Origin: Porphyra umbilicalis
Taxonomy: Eukaryota; Rhodophyta; Bangiophyceae; Bangiales; Bangiaceae
DNA length: 64,000 bases
Reading direction: 5' to 3'
NCBI GenBank assembly: GCA_002049455.2
Contig: KV918813.1
Span: forward strand, 124,001-188,000
The position numbers and the translations under genes were made by a program. Below are positions 45,741-56,604 of this stretch, piece after piece. The notes under the pieces are model-generated. The model did not search any database, had not been told where the DNA came from, and saw only the letters and a program-made list of their open reading frames with translations. Each line of letters starts with the position of its first letter. Within the stretch, counting starts at the first letter, position 1.

Positions 45741-46099
45741 GTTTTTTCTTCAGAGGGCAGAAACGGTATGAAAGAAGCAACTTTGAAGAAAAGGACCGAC
45801 ATGGCCGTGATCAGCGCCCTTCAGAGACCCTAAAGTCATCCTCTCCAAGAAAGTTGTGTTTTACTCAAGATTGGCCCAGAAGTGCTTGTGGGCGAGACTG
45901 CACGAATGAGGGAACGCGTGAAGCAAATGTACCCGGTAGCACCTTTTCTTTTCGCAGCTAATCAGGAAGCACGCAAAACATCGTGAGTGATGTGCAATGG
46001 TGTTTTTTCTTTGAAAAAATACAATGAGAGCGGCTGTAGGCAGGTAGGGAAGCGCAATCGACGATTCCAATGGATTGTGCAGTGTCATCGCACAGACGT
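45741..46099. other. Unassigned segment after minisatellite
   Basis: Moderate-GC sequence with T-rich runs; no gene or repeat is recognised. Confidence 0.4.
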
Positions 46100-46222
46100 G
46101 TGATCCACTGGACTAAGCAGTGTCAGCGATCTACCGAATACAGTGGTCAGGATGCGGCATGTGATCCACTGGATGAAGCACTGTCAGCGATCCTACTGAA
46201 TACAGTGGTCAAGATGTGGCGA
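46100..46222 (+). repeat. Two-copy 61-bp tandem repeat
   Basis: GTGATCCACTGGA starts at 46100 and again at 46161, each followed by AAGCA(G/C)TGTCAGCGATC and GAATACAGTGGTCA. GATCCACTG and CAGTGG within each unit are partly inverse to each other. Confidence 0.75.
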
Positions 46223-47449
46223 CAGAGAGGGTCTGTCGCCAGATGCTATTCTTGAGCACATGCCATCTTCACCCCCCGCGCCCGCTCAGCTACCACGCCC
46301 CGGTCGCCAGTAACACGCCCAGTCAGTACCCAGACTCCACCCCCGCCCAGTTTTTCATCTCGCCCCCTTCCCACACCGCACTGCCCCCCACTCAGTACCA
46401 TGCTCCACCTGCACCTCAGTATAAATCCTCCCAACTCACCTCGTAACCCACCACCATCACCACCCACGGCGACACCTCTTTCACCGGCCCAATCCCCATG
46501 CCACTTCTATTAAGCCTCCGCAATCATTGTCACGTACTTTTGGACAGTGGTCGCCGTTCTCTTCCCCACTCAGCACTGACCGCCACATGGCATGTACGCC
46601 TTCGCAACACCCACGACCCAACGCTGAGAATCACCCCCCCCAAGACACCTACCAGCCTGCAGCGCCACTCCCCACGCTGCGCCCAGCACCTTGCCACTAC
46701 CTCTGTGACGTCTGGATGCGTCTGGCCCCAGTGCCCTGGATACATTATGGGTCGACGGCCTCGGTCCTACCCGATCCTACCCAGAACATGCTCTCTTGCG
46801 GCGCCTGCAGGCAGCAGCCTGCCTCGCCGCCGCCCCGCGCCGTGTTTGTGACGCGTCAGAAAATGCTTCGTGTGGTATTAAAAACGTTAGTTCAATTACC
46901 AGTGTACTGAGACCGACCGTAGCCAAGCAATAAAGCGAGTTCTATCGCCGTCGCGGCGAGGAAGAAAGACCTTTTGTTGAAGGGCATCCGATGGGGAGCC
47001 GGGTGGCGCCCACGACGGCGACCCCGGACCCACGGTGGTTTAATACAAACAACGGCACTGGTCGATCGACCATCCGATCAATCGATCGTAATGAGTGCCG
47101 GCAAGCAGATAGACAGGCAAGCAAACAAACAATAAAAAATGAACAATGCGGAAGTAACCCCCCAAAGGGCTTGCCACAAGCCGAGTCACACAAATCCGTG
47201 GATTCAGCCAATCAAGGGGGCTACTCGTGGCTAATTGCCAATTGGGAGCAGAGATATGCTACACTACGGCCCGCTGTCTCGCTCAGTCTTGTGACGCTCA
47301 CATCTGTCAAACAGCTACCGTTACGTCACGTCAAGCGATGTTCAGAAATATTACCAGGGCACGCGTCATTGTAGTAAATTCAACCATGTCCGATTCCACA
47401 ATCGATATCATTTTTGTCGCTGCAACGTGCCGCGCCGGCACTCCCCGCC
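46223..47449. other. C-rich and mixed region, no gene recognised
   Basis: 46.26-46.85 kb is C-rich with small Pro-rich open frames in two registers; 46.9-47.4 kb has normal composition. Neither holds a recognisable domain. Confidence 0.4.
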
Positions 47450-48060
47450 AGGGCCCCCCCCAGAGCCCCCCCCCCAGAGCCCCCTTCCCAGCCCCCCCCC
47501 CCCCCAGCCCCCCCGAGGCCCCCCCAGCAGCACCCTCCCCCCTCCCCCCCCCCCAAGCCCCCCGCACGCCTCCCCCCCCCCCCCCCACACCCCCCATGAG
47601 AGCCCCCCCCGTCAATTGTAGCCCACCTGCACGTCGAATCGACGGGGTGCGTTTTTTGAAATACAACCTCTCTTTGACCCAAACGCTCCTATTCCTCACC
47701 TCCTGGGAGACCTCTCCTTCCCCCTACCTGCTGGTGCGTACCGATTCGAGGCAGACTCGGCCGTCTGCCGCCCCGTGGCCAGTCGCCACCCCCGCTCTCC
47801 GCTGCCCCCCCGTCGCCCCTCTCTGGCGTCTATCTCCCCGTCGCCCCGCCCGCCAATCCTGACGCCGCCCGCCACCCCTGCCGCCGCCCACCGCCCCATT
47901 CTCGCCCGCCGCCCCCGCCTCCGGCCACCCACGCCGCCGGCCGCCGTCGCCGGCCGTCGCCGTCACCTCCTCCCGCTGCCTTCTCCGCTGTCCGCTGCCC
48001 CAGTCACCAGCCGCCACTCTCGCCCCGTCGAGCGCCGCCGCTGCGCATACCCGCGCGGAG
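47450..48060. repeat. C-rich low-complexity tract
   Basis: Repeated CCCCCCAGAGCC-like words and C runs to about 47600, followed by CCGCC-rich sequence to 48060. Open Pro-rich frames on the plus strand and Gly-rich frames on the minus strand are compositional. Confidence 0.7.
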
Positions 48061-48090
48061 AAGAAACATAGAAACCGACAACCCAGAAAT

Positions 48091-48110
48091 TCCAGGGTAT
48101 ATACCCTGGA
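48091..48110. repeat. 20-bp perfect palindrome TCCAGGGTATATACCCTGGA
   Basis: Perfectly self-complementary with no loop. GGTATATACCC-like words recur near 48249 and 48418, so it belongs to the small inverted-repeat family around it. Confidence 0.9.
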
Positions 48111-48245
48111 TGCTTACTCCGGCAGGTTTGGGAGATAGTCATATCGGACGACCGACAGTCTGTCGCACTGTCAGCTAGTACTTAGTGTCCAGATCAAAGC
48201 CGAATACCGTACTCGCGGTCAAAAACTGATACCCTCGGTGAGGCC

Positions 48246-48428
48246 TGGTATATACCCGAAAACAGTACGCGCGAATACGCTGGAGGAAAAGTACGCTTGA
48301 AGACCAACAGGGGGGTAGTACCGGTTAGTACCAGGGATCTTCAAGCGTTAGTACCGGTTAGTACCAGGGGTCTTCAAGCGTACTCTTCCTCAAGCGTATT
48401 CGCGTGTACATTTTTCGGTTATATACCC
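48246..48428. mobile_element. Short fold-back (MITE-like) element with ~58-bp imperfect arms
   Basis: The left arm (about 48246-48305) and right arm (48370-48428) are inverse copies with roughly eight mismatches, sharing the CGCGAATACGC and GTACGCTTGAAGA cores. Between them are two direct copies of GTTAGTACCAGGG(A/G)TCTTCAAGCG. One of these words also occurs at 38459-38478. Confidence 0.65.
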
Positions 48429-49960
48429 GAACGCTCGAATTTCGCAGCACACAAGGAAATACGCTATGGTGCTTTGCTGAGAAATAGAGCGTGTATGTTC
48501 GCGAGTGCGAACGTTTGCTAAGGTGAACGGATGTCAGGATGTCCATCAGATCGTCTCTCACCTGGCTTCAGAGAACCGATAGCGACCCAAGTGCAATTGC
48601 ACCTGGCATCACCTGCGAAAGCCACAGCAACATACGGGCACATGGTAGTACGTGAGACTGAGGACTCATCACGCAGCCAATGACTTCTCATGATTCAATG
48701 TCAAGAACACTGCCCAAACCCTGTCAGAATGCCGGTTTAATGAATGTGACCACGAGCCCATTGGCTGCGTCAGGAGGCCTAGTTTCACAGTAGGCCGCTT
48801 CAATAGGCCTGACGTGGGGTCGAAATGGTGGCTGCTATGGGGTCATAAAGGAGACCTGAGGTAATGGTTCCTAAATGCAGCGTCAAATATATTATGGTTG
48901 ATCTAATCCCAATCAAACCATTCAATTTTGTCAGTCAGTCCGTCCAATGCTCTTGGCTTGGGTCTTCTTCCAACCTCGGGGTCGTTGCGTCAGGGGGAGG
49001 TCGTTCAAATACAAAGAACGAAGGGTCGTCGAAGCGGCGAGCACGCGCCTGCTCGTGCTTCTCGCGCGCGCGTTTCCTTCAACAAAAACAGCTCAGAGAC
49101 TGCGGAGTGTTGGTCACGTGATGATATTGCTCGTGGTCTCGCTGCGACCCGCGTCTGCCCTGGATACGACCCGTTAGCGCCATCACCACGACCCGGGTGA
49201 CAGTGGCGTTCCGGCGCGCCGAAGGAGGTGCCCGTAAGCAGTACCCACTCGGCCTGAGGGGATCGACAGGTGCCTCAGATGGCCCGAAATCGCACCCCCC
49301 TCGGTCCCCTCGATCTGATTAGCTAAGCGTGAGGGGACCGGCTAATATATGCTGATTGGATTGGCTAGTTCATCGTACATCGGTACAAAGCCCGCCCACC
49401 CCAATTGCTTGGGATCAAGTCGGCACCAGAGTGACGATAGAAATCGCAGCGTTGAGGTGACACGTAACTGCCACCTCCTGCAACAACACAATCGCGTTGG
49501 AGCACTGGGCACCTTGCCCACTGCGGCAGCCAGCCCTGTGCTCATGACGCCGCCTGGCGTGGCGCCCTTCTCTGACAGTCTGGACGAGGCGCTGACGACC
49601 ATGTCTGCCCCGGCAGGCCCATGCACCAATCGATGTCTTTTTGTCTCTGGCGACGTCTCCGCCGCCCGGCTGCCCGCTAGATTCCTTGCTGGCCCCCTCG
49701 ACGCGCCTGTGCGTCCAACTTCTAGTGTTCTCCTCCAGGCTGCATCATGCAGCCTTGGCTGGCGGCTCCCTTTTCGGCCGACTTTTTCACCGTCCTCACC
49801 CTCTGCGTCGCCTTTCGCTGTGGGCCCATGCTCGCGGATCGCCTCGTGACCCCCACCCCTACACCACGACGGTCTCCCCCGGCAGCCCTGACCACCGCGG
49901 GCGTGAACACCTCTCGCGGTGATGCGGCTGGAGCACCGTGAATCTCACCCGGGCGACCCG
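48429..49960. other. Intergenic region, nothing recognised
   Basis: Mixed composition with short open frames only. No domain, TIR pair or RNA gene was identified by eye. Confidence 0.4.
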
Positions 49961-50450
49961 CTGTGGCCGCGCGGGGACGCCTGGCGGGGCCGCGGCGTAG
50001 GGCGTCCTCGGGCGGCTGCTCGTTTTCCCCTCCACCTGGGGCACGGGCGCGGCGTGGAGTTGCTAAGGTCGGCGACGCGTCAGTGACGCCGCCCTCGCCC
50101 CCGCCATTCCGGCTGTTCGACGGTGCGTCGGCGACAGCCCTATCGCGGCTGCGCGTTTGCCCATTCACCGGGGGCGGGGGCGCCGCGTGGAGCTGCCAAG
50201 GTCGGCGGCGCGTCTGCGACGCCGCCTTCGCCCCCGCCGTTCCTGCTGCTCGGCGCGATGGCGGCGCCAGCCCTGCCGCGCGTGCTGTCGCGGCTGTCGA
50301 TATTGCAACTGGCGGCGCACACGCAGGCGCCGTCGCCATGCCCCAACGGGGGTGCGGGTGATAGCGGCGGCGGCGACGTTGGCGGCGGTGGACCCTCGTA
50401 TGTCGTCCTAGTGGACATGCCGGCGTGCAGCCACCGACACGAACTCTTTT
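49961..50450. repeat. GC-rich segment with a 133-bp tandem duplication
   Basis: AAGGTCGGCG starts at 50065 and 50198, each copy preceded by a GGGCG(C)GGCGTGGAG(T/C)TGC word and followed by GACGCCGCC(C/T)TCGCCCCCGCC. Frames open on both strands are compositional; 133 is not a multiple of three. Confidence 0.6.
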
Positions 50451-51022
50451 AGGCGCCGCGACAGGTGCCTCACTTTCATGCAACTGCAAGGTCTCATCGA
50501 AGACGAAGAGAGGGTTGGACCGGGTGTGACGTGGGATGTGGGGAGCTTGTCGCCGTGGGGTGGAGTGTCACAGTCGCCGCGCCGCACACGTTGAGGGCAG
50601 CAATCGGCTTGTGACGCACCTCGCACGTCAAGGTCGGCAAGCTGTCATTGTTTTCCACTGCCGCTTCACCGGCTGCCTCCAGCAGTATGATTCCTCCGGC
50701 GGGGTACGTAGCAGCCCAGCGTACGCAGTGCACATCACCACAGGGCCGTTTCGAACTCGGCATTGTGTCCACGGATGCGCTCATAGAAATAAAATAAATG
50801 CACTACCACCAGAAAAGTACGCTCCGTTCGTTTTCTCAAGCCGTTTTTTGCATGCCGCACCACAGCAGCACCTGCTCTCGTTTGTCTCTCCTTTGAGTTG
50901 AGGACACAATATTCCCTTTCTCCGTCCCTGCGTGGCCCAATCAAATTACAGAGCGTGCGATCGCCAGTCAGGTTTACAGTGACAGGGCGCTGTGTGCACT
51001 GGCCCATCTGCCACGCCCCGAT
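50451..51022. other. Unassigned mixed-composition region
   Basis: No gene, repeat or TIR is recognised between the duplication and the palindrome at 51023. Confidence 0.4.
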
Positions 51023-51052
51023 CGTCGGGACACCCTGCAGGGTGTCCCGACG
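51023..51052. repeat. 30-bp perfect palindrome
   Basis: CGTCGGGACACCCTG is followed immediately by its exact reverse complement, with no loop. Confidence 0.95.
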
Positions 51053-51059
51053 CAGCTGC

Positions 51060-51690
51060 CAGCCCCGGGCGTCCCTGAACCCGACCCGCCCCCGCCGCTC
51101 ACCCACCCAGGCCGCCTACCCGCCCCGGCGGCCTACCCACTCCGGCCGCTCTCCCTCCCCGGCGGCCCCCCCGCCCCAGCCGCCACCCTCCTGGCCCTGG
51201 CCGCCCGCCTCGCCCCGCCGCCCGCCTGCCCCCGCCGCCTGCTTGCCCCCGCCGCCCGCCTGCCCCCGCTGCCCGTCTGCCCCTGCCTCCGTCGTCCACC
51301 TTGCCTCGCTGCCCACCTGCCGCCGTCGTCCACCTTCCGCCGCTGCCCACCTGCCCCTGCCGTCCACACCCCCCCGCCGTTCACCCGCCCCCGCCTCCCA
51401 CTTGCAATTTCTGCCCACCACCCGTCCCCACCCGCCTAGAGCCACAACGTGCCTGCCCCCTGCCCCCATCTGGCGCCGCCGCTCGGGAATCGTCGCCTCC
51501 CGCCAACCGCTACCGGTCGACTGCCGCCACCGCGCGCCTGCGGCGGCTGGTCGCCACCGGCCACCGCCCGCCTGCCGCCACCCACCTCCTGCCGCCACCG
51601 CCCGCCTGTCCCCACAACTTTTCACAGGCCTTGATGCCCGCCTGCCCCTGCCGCGGGCCTGCCTCCGGGGGCGCGTGCGGGGTGCATGGC
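51060..51690. repeat. CCG/CCTG-rich low-complexity tract
   Basis: Loose repeats of CTGCCCCCGCCGCCCGC type over about 600 bp. All three plus frames and the minus strand are open with Pro/Ala/Arg content, so no protein is called. Confidence 0.7.
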
Positions 51691-51699
51691 TAGGTACGG

Positions 51700-53950
51700 C
51701 GGGGTGCATTTGGGTATCGGCGGGGGCTCTGCGCGGGCAGCGGCGCCCAGTTCGCCGCGGCCGCCGCCAGCACTGGCCCCCAACCCGTGGCGCCCCCCAC
51801 CACCAACGTGTTTCTTTTGGCGGTCGGTTGGCGGTGGTGCGCCTGCTGCCGCCGCCGTCGTCGGCGTGGCACCGTCGTGTGGCTGGTGCTGGGTGGGCTG
51901 CTGGGCGCGGGGGGGGGGTTTCGGCTGTTGGGGGGTGGTCTTTTGGGGGGGCGGCGCCGAGTTCGCCACGGCCGCCGCCGGCACTGGCCCCTTACTCGCG
52001 GCGACCCCCACCACGAACGTGTTCCTTTTCGCGGTGGGTTGGAGCGGAAGCGCCTCGCGCTTCCTCCGTTTTCGGCGTTGCCCCGTCGTTGGGTGCTTTC
52101 GGAGTGGGCGGCTGGGTACGGCGAGGGGCCTCTGGGCGTCGGCGCCGAGTTGGCCGCGGCAGCCACCACCGCCGACGTCGGGCCCGCGGCGGCCGCCACC
52201 GCCAACATGTTTTCTGTTCGTGGGTGTGTGCGGGGCCCCTGCTGCCACCGCCATCGTCGGCGTGGCCCCGTCACTTGGGCCGTGCTGGGTGGGCGTTTCG
52301 GTGCGGCGGGGAGGATTCGGGTGTCGCCGGGGGCGACACGGTCGCGGGGGGATCTGGGCGGGCGGCAGCGCACAGGTTGCCGCGGCCGCCGCCGCCACTG
52401 GACTCGTACCCGCGGCGCCCCCCACCGCGAACGTGTTTCTTTTCGCGGTGTGTTTGGGGGGGAGCGCGTGTTGCGGCCACCATCTTCGACGTGACCCCGT
52501 CGTTTGGACGGTGCTGGGTGGGCGGCTGGGCTGGGGGGGGGGGTGTTTCGGCTGTCGGGGGCTGGTCTGGGCGTGCAGCGGCGCCAACTTCGCTGGGGCC
52601 GCCGCCGCCACTGGCCGCATACCTGTGGCGCCCCCCACCACCAACGTGTTTCATTTCGCGGTGTGTTTGGGGGGGAGCGCGTGTTGCGGCCGCCGTCGTC
52701 GGCGTGGCCCCGTCCTCTGGGCCGAGCTGGGTGGGCGACTTGGCCCGGGGGGGGGTTTCGGCTGCTGGGGGTCGGTCGTGGTGGTCTGGTCGGGCGCCGG
52801 CGCCGAGGTCGCCGCAGCCGCCGCAGCCATTGGCTCCGTACCAGCGGCTCACCCCCCTACCAACGTGTTCCTTTTGGCTCTGCATTCGAGGGGGAGCACC
52901 TGCTGCCGCCGTGGTCGTCGGCCTGGCCCCGTCGTGTCACCTGTGCTGGATGGGCAGCTGGGCTCGGGGGGGGATTTCCGGCTGTTGGGCGGCGGTCTGG
53001 GCGCTCTGGGCGGGCGGCGGTGCCGAGTTCGCCACAGCCGCCGCGGCCACTGGCTACCGTACCAGCGGCGACCCCCACCACCAACGTGTTCTTTTGGTCA
53101 GTCGGTTGGCGGGGGAGCGCCTGTTACCGCCGCCGTCGTCGGCGTGGCCCCGTCGTGTGGCTGGTGCTGGGTGGGTTGCTGGGCGCGGGGCGGGAGTTTC
53201 TGCTCTTGGGGGGCGGTGTGGGCGGGCGGCGGCTCCGAGTTCGCCGAGCCCGTCGCCACCACTGGCCCGTTACTCGTGGCGCCCACCACAACCGACATGT
53301 GTCTGTTGGTTGTCCGGTGGGGGGGAAGCGCCCGCTGCCGCCACCGTTGTCGGCGTGGCCCGGTCGTGTTCCCGGTGCTCGTTCGGCGGCTGGGTTCGGG
53401 GGGGAGTTTCGGCTGTTGGGGGGGGTTCGCGGCGGACTGGGTGGGCGCCGGCGCCGAGTTCGCCGCAGCCGCCGCGGCCACTGGCCCCGTACCAGCGGCG
53501 CACCACACCACGGACGTGGTCTTTTTAGCCGCGGGTTGGAGGGGAAGCGCCTGGCTTCTCCTCCGTTTTCGGCGTTGCCCCGTCGTTGGCTGCTTGCGGA
53601 GTGGGCGGCTGGGTTTGCGGGGGGGCTTTCGGGCGTCGGCGCCGAGTTGGCCGCGGCGGCCACCACCGCCGATCTCATGCCCGCGGCGCCCGCCACCGCC
53701 AAAATATTTTTTGTTCGTGCGTGTGTGTGGGGCGCCTGCTGCCGCCGCCGTCGCCGGCGTGGCCCCGCTGTCGGGTGTCTGCGGGGAGCGTCGTTGGGTG
53801 CGGTGGGGAAGATGCGGGTCTCGGCTGTGCGCCTGGGCGGGCGGCGGAGCCCCGTTCCCTGCGGCTGCCGCCCGCACTTGCGCCGCACCCGCGGCGCCCC
53901 CACCCCCAATGTTCGTCTTTTAGTGGTGAGTTGGGGGGACATCGTAGGCT
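51700..53950 (+). repeat. Macrosatellite of ~190-225-bp units, about 11 copies
   Basis: A block containing CCACCAACGTGTT and then TTTTGG/CGGT recurs near 51799, 52008, 52197, 52421, 52632, 52855, 53078, 53285, 53503, 53698 and 53897. Spacings vary from about 190 to 225 bp. Each unit also has GTCGTCGGCGTGGCCCCGTC and GCTGGGTGGGC words. The 876-codon frame across it changes character from unit to unit and other frames are also open. It is treated as non-coding. Confidence 0.8.
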
Positions 53951-54833
53951 GCCGCCACTGGTTTTTGCGTGGCCTCGTGCTGGGTCATAAGCGGGGTGCG
54001 TGGTGCGATTCTCGGGCGGGGTTTCCTGTGTGGGTGTGCGTGCTGACTATCCTCCTCCGCTGTGGCGTTGTCAGTGTGGTCTTTGTGCTCTTTTATCGTC
54101 GCCCCGCCCTTTTTGAGCCCTTCGACAGACGCCAGCCCTCCGGGACGCGCTGTAGAGGGCTGTGCGCCGACCCCTCGCCACCCACTGTGCACATCCCTCC
54201 CCCTCCGGCACCGCACCACACCTAACCTCTGGCGCAGGCAGTAGCGCCTCGTCACCAGCCCCCCTGCCTCAAACGACGCCGGCGTCACCCGCTCCCCCCC
54301 GCCAATGACCGGCGCCCGCGACGCGCCACCCCCCACCCCCACCCCGGCGGCTCCACCGCCGCGGCGGTCACCGCCGTCTATACCGTTTTGCGACCGATTA
54401 GTGTGTATCGCCGCTGCCGTGCCGGCGGTCATGGCGGTGCGGGGGATCCCTGTGGAGACTCACCGGTATACAAGTAATCTGTCGACGGTCGGTGGGCGAC
54501 CGACGACGACGCGGGGGGGAGGCGGTGCGGTGGTCGTCAAACCTGCGCACTTGAGCGCGCACTCGCATAGAGTCGCCTCTGGCAACGGCCGCAGCAGCGG
54601 CGGCCGGGCCGTGGCTGCGGGGCCGGCAACGGCGGCAGCGGCGGAGGCGGCAGCGGCGGGTACGGGCCACGGGCGGGGGGGATGGGCGGCCGGTGGGCTC
54701 GGCGGAGCGTGCAGTTCGTGGGCGGCTACGGGTACGGCGGTGGGACAGGGATGAGGTGATAATGGAAGAAAAGAGAGGGGAACCACGTGAGCGGGTAAGA
54801 CATAGACAACAAAGGACAAGCATGCATACTGCA
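53951..54833. other. Spacer between satellite and recombinase gene
   Basis: GC-rich to mixed sequence with no recognised gene. It includes the region just downstream of the recombinase stop at 54834. Confidence 0.4.
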
Positions 54834-55881
54834 TCACACATTCGACCATGCCTGCGGCTTGCAAAAAGGATGACGCATCTCCAACCGGTTGCACAATGCC
54901 TTGTAGTTGACAAATGCGGACGCGCTGTCCCAGCCGCCCTTGTCCATCACCCACGCGTCCGTCATCCCAAGGGCGTCGTACAGCTGCACGCCTGTCCGCT
55001 TGCCTGAGTGAGTGGCCACCTTGTTCACGTCCAGCATGCCGCAGTCGGCCAGCGCCTCGCGTGCGAGGGCCGTGAGTGCCTCGCATCCAATCTTCTGGTT
55101 GGTATCCCACACAGTTGTGGCCTTGCCCTTTGTCTTTCGTAGCAGCGGTCGGCAGAAGATGGGCCCTGGCCTGCCCCCTCGAATCTTCAACCACAGTAGG
55201 AGCATCCGGCCAGTATCCAGCCTGCGCAGATGAGGACACATCGCAAAAGAAGAAGTGAGTATTCATTCCCGTCTCGGCACGCTCCCTCCACGCCCCTCTG
55301 CCGCGGTTCCCTCCACGAGGCCTGATTGGCGCACGCAGTGCGAGATGCTAGGTATGCCACCGCAGATCTGTCGTTCACTGTCACATGTCGCAAAGCCAAC
55401 GGCAATGGCCAAAGTGTCCGGGGATGACCAGCCCACCAATAAAAAGCCCAAAGCCAAGCAACAAAAAAAGAAAGCGAAACAGGAACAATTCCAGCGTACC
55501 TCGGGTCGGCACCAAGGGGGCCTGGCCACGGTTGGCAGACGTACACACGGCGCTTGAGTGAGTTTTTTGTAGCGTTGTTGATGCTCAGCTTGATGCCGTT
55601 CGTGCTCATACCCATGTGCTCCATGCTGTAAACGAGGGGAGTCAAACGTACAATGCCGCACTACTAAAAAAAAACGCAGACAATCGATTTAGTGCGGCTG
55701 CTCACCGAGACCGTGGCGTCCCGTCAGTCGGCCCCACCCCCGAGACCTGTTCCAGATGCGATTGCGCAACAGCAGTAGACAACAGGCAACACTCAAACAT
55801 ACCGTAGCATCACCAGCTCATCGTAACGGAGCAGAAGGTTGGCGCACAACAAAGTTGAGGCGTACGCCATCAGCAGCCGAG

Positions 55882-56371
55882 TGTAGTACAATGAATCGCG
55901 ATCACCTCGGAATCGCGATCACCTCGGAGAGGAGGGAAGTACCGGCCGTCCTAGCCGCTCGTGCGTCACCCGCTATGGGACTCGAGGTCCAGGAAGTCAG
56001 GCCGACCGAAACGCCAAGACAAACAGGCACGGTTTACTTGCCGGCGACGACGGTGCCTCCCACCGTCGTCGCCCTTCGTCCTTAAAGGGCGGAAACCGCT
56101 GCGCGGGGACCGGGGCCACTAGTTGGCCCGGTCCCGCGCTGCCAAATACCTACGATGCAGATAATTCCCTCCAATGCATAACACTACCCAATCTGGATTG
56201 ACACGCCCCGCTGTCAGCACCGGACAATCGGACGAGCTCACCCAGACACGTGCGCCGCAGGCGCTCACACGCCGCAGTGGCACGCCACAAAGGCGACACA
56301 CCACCGACCACCCGGCTTCCGAGCACCAGCGCCCACAGCCACGAGTACAACGCCTCTGACGTAGTACTACA
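55882..56371 (-). repeat. LTR (3' copy in element orientation)
   Basis: 490 bp, identical to the other LTR apart from a 17-bp tandem duplication (AATCGCGATCACCTCGG) near its low end and one G/T difference beside it. It holds a 13-bp hairpin (GGCGACGACGGTG, CCTCC, inverse; 56043-56073) and a second hairpin near 56108-56137 (GGGACCGGGGCC with GGCCCGGTCCC). Confidence 0.9.
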
Positions 56372-56380
56372 TCTCCCCCA
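56372..56380 (-). promoter_or_regulatory. Polypurine tract
   Basis: On the minus strand TGGGGGAGA directly precedes the TGTAGTA of the downstream LTR, the expected place for the plus-strand primer in reverse transcription. Confidence 0.7.
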
Positions 56381-56604
56381 TCTGAGACTGCGGCGTCCTC
56401 GCCGCACGACGGAGACCGTCGACAGCGCATCGACGCGCAAGACAGGGGAACAGGAGAACCGCCGAAGTTGGAGTGGCCTTCAAGATCCCCCTAGCCCAGA
56501 AGGGAAGGCCATGCCGTCACGCACCCGACCCGGCCAACGGCATCCGAAACCGACAACAGGAAGGCCCCCGGCGAGATAGGTGAACATCGCCCACCCACGG
56601 CGAG

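Noticed and set aside
43542-45833. 763- and 711-codon frames in the GCC minisatellite
   Set aside because: Two overlapping forward frames and the reverse strand are open at once; only Pro/Ala/Arg repeats are seen.
50898-53923. Frames of 876 and 745 codons over the 51-54 kb satellite
   Set aside because: They overlap in different registers across a satellite with variable unit length, and only low-complexity Gly/Ala/Arg/Pro content is seen.
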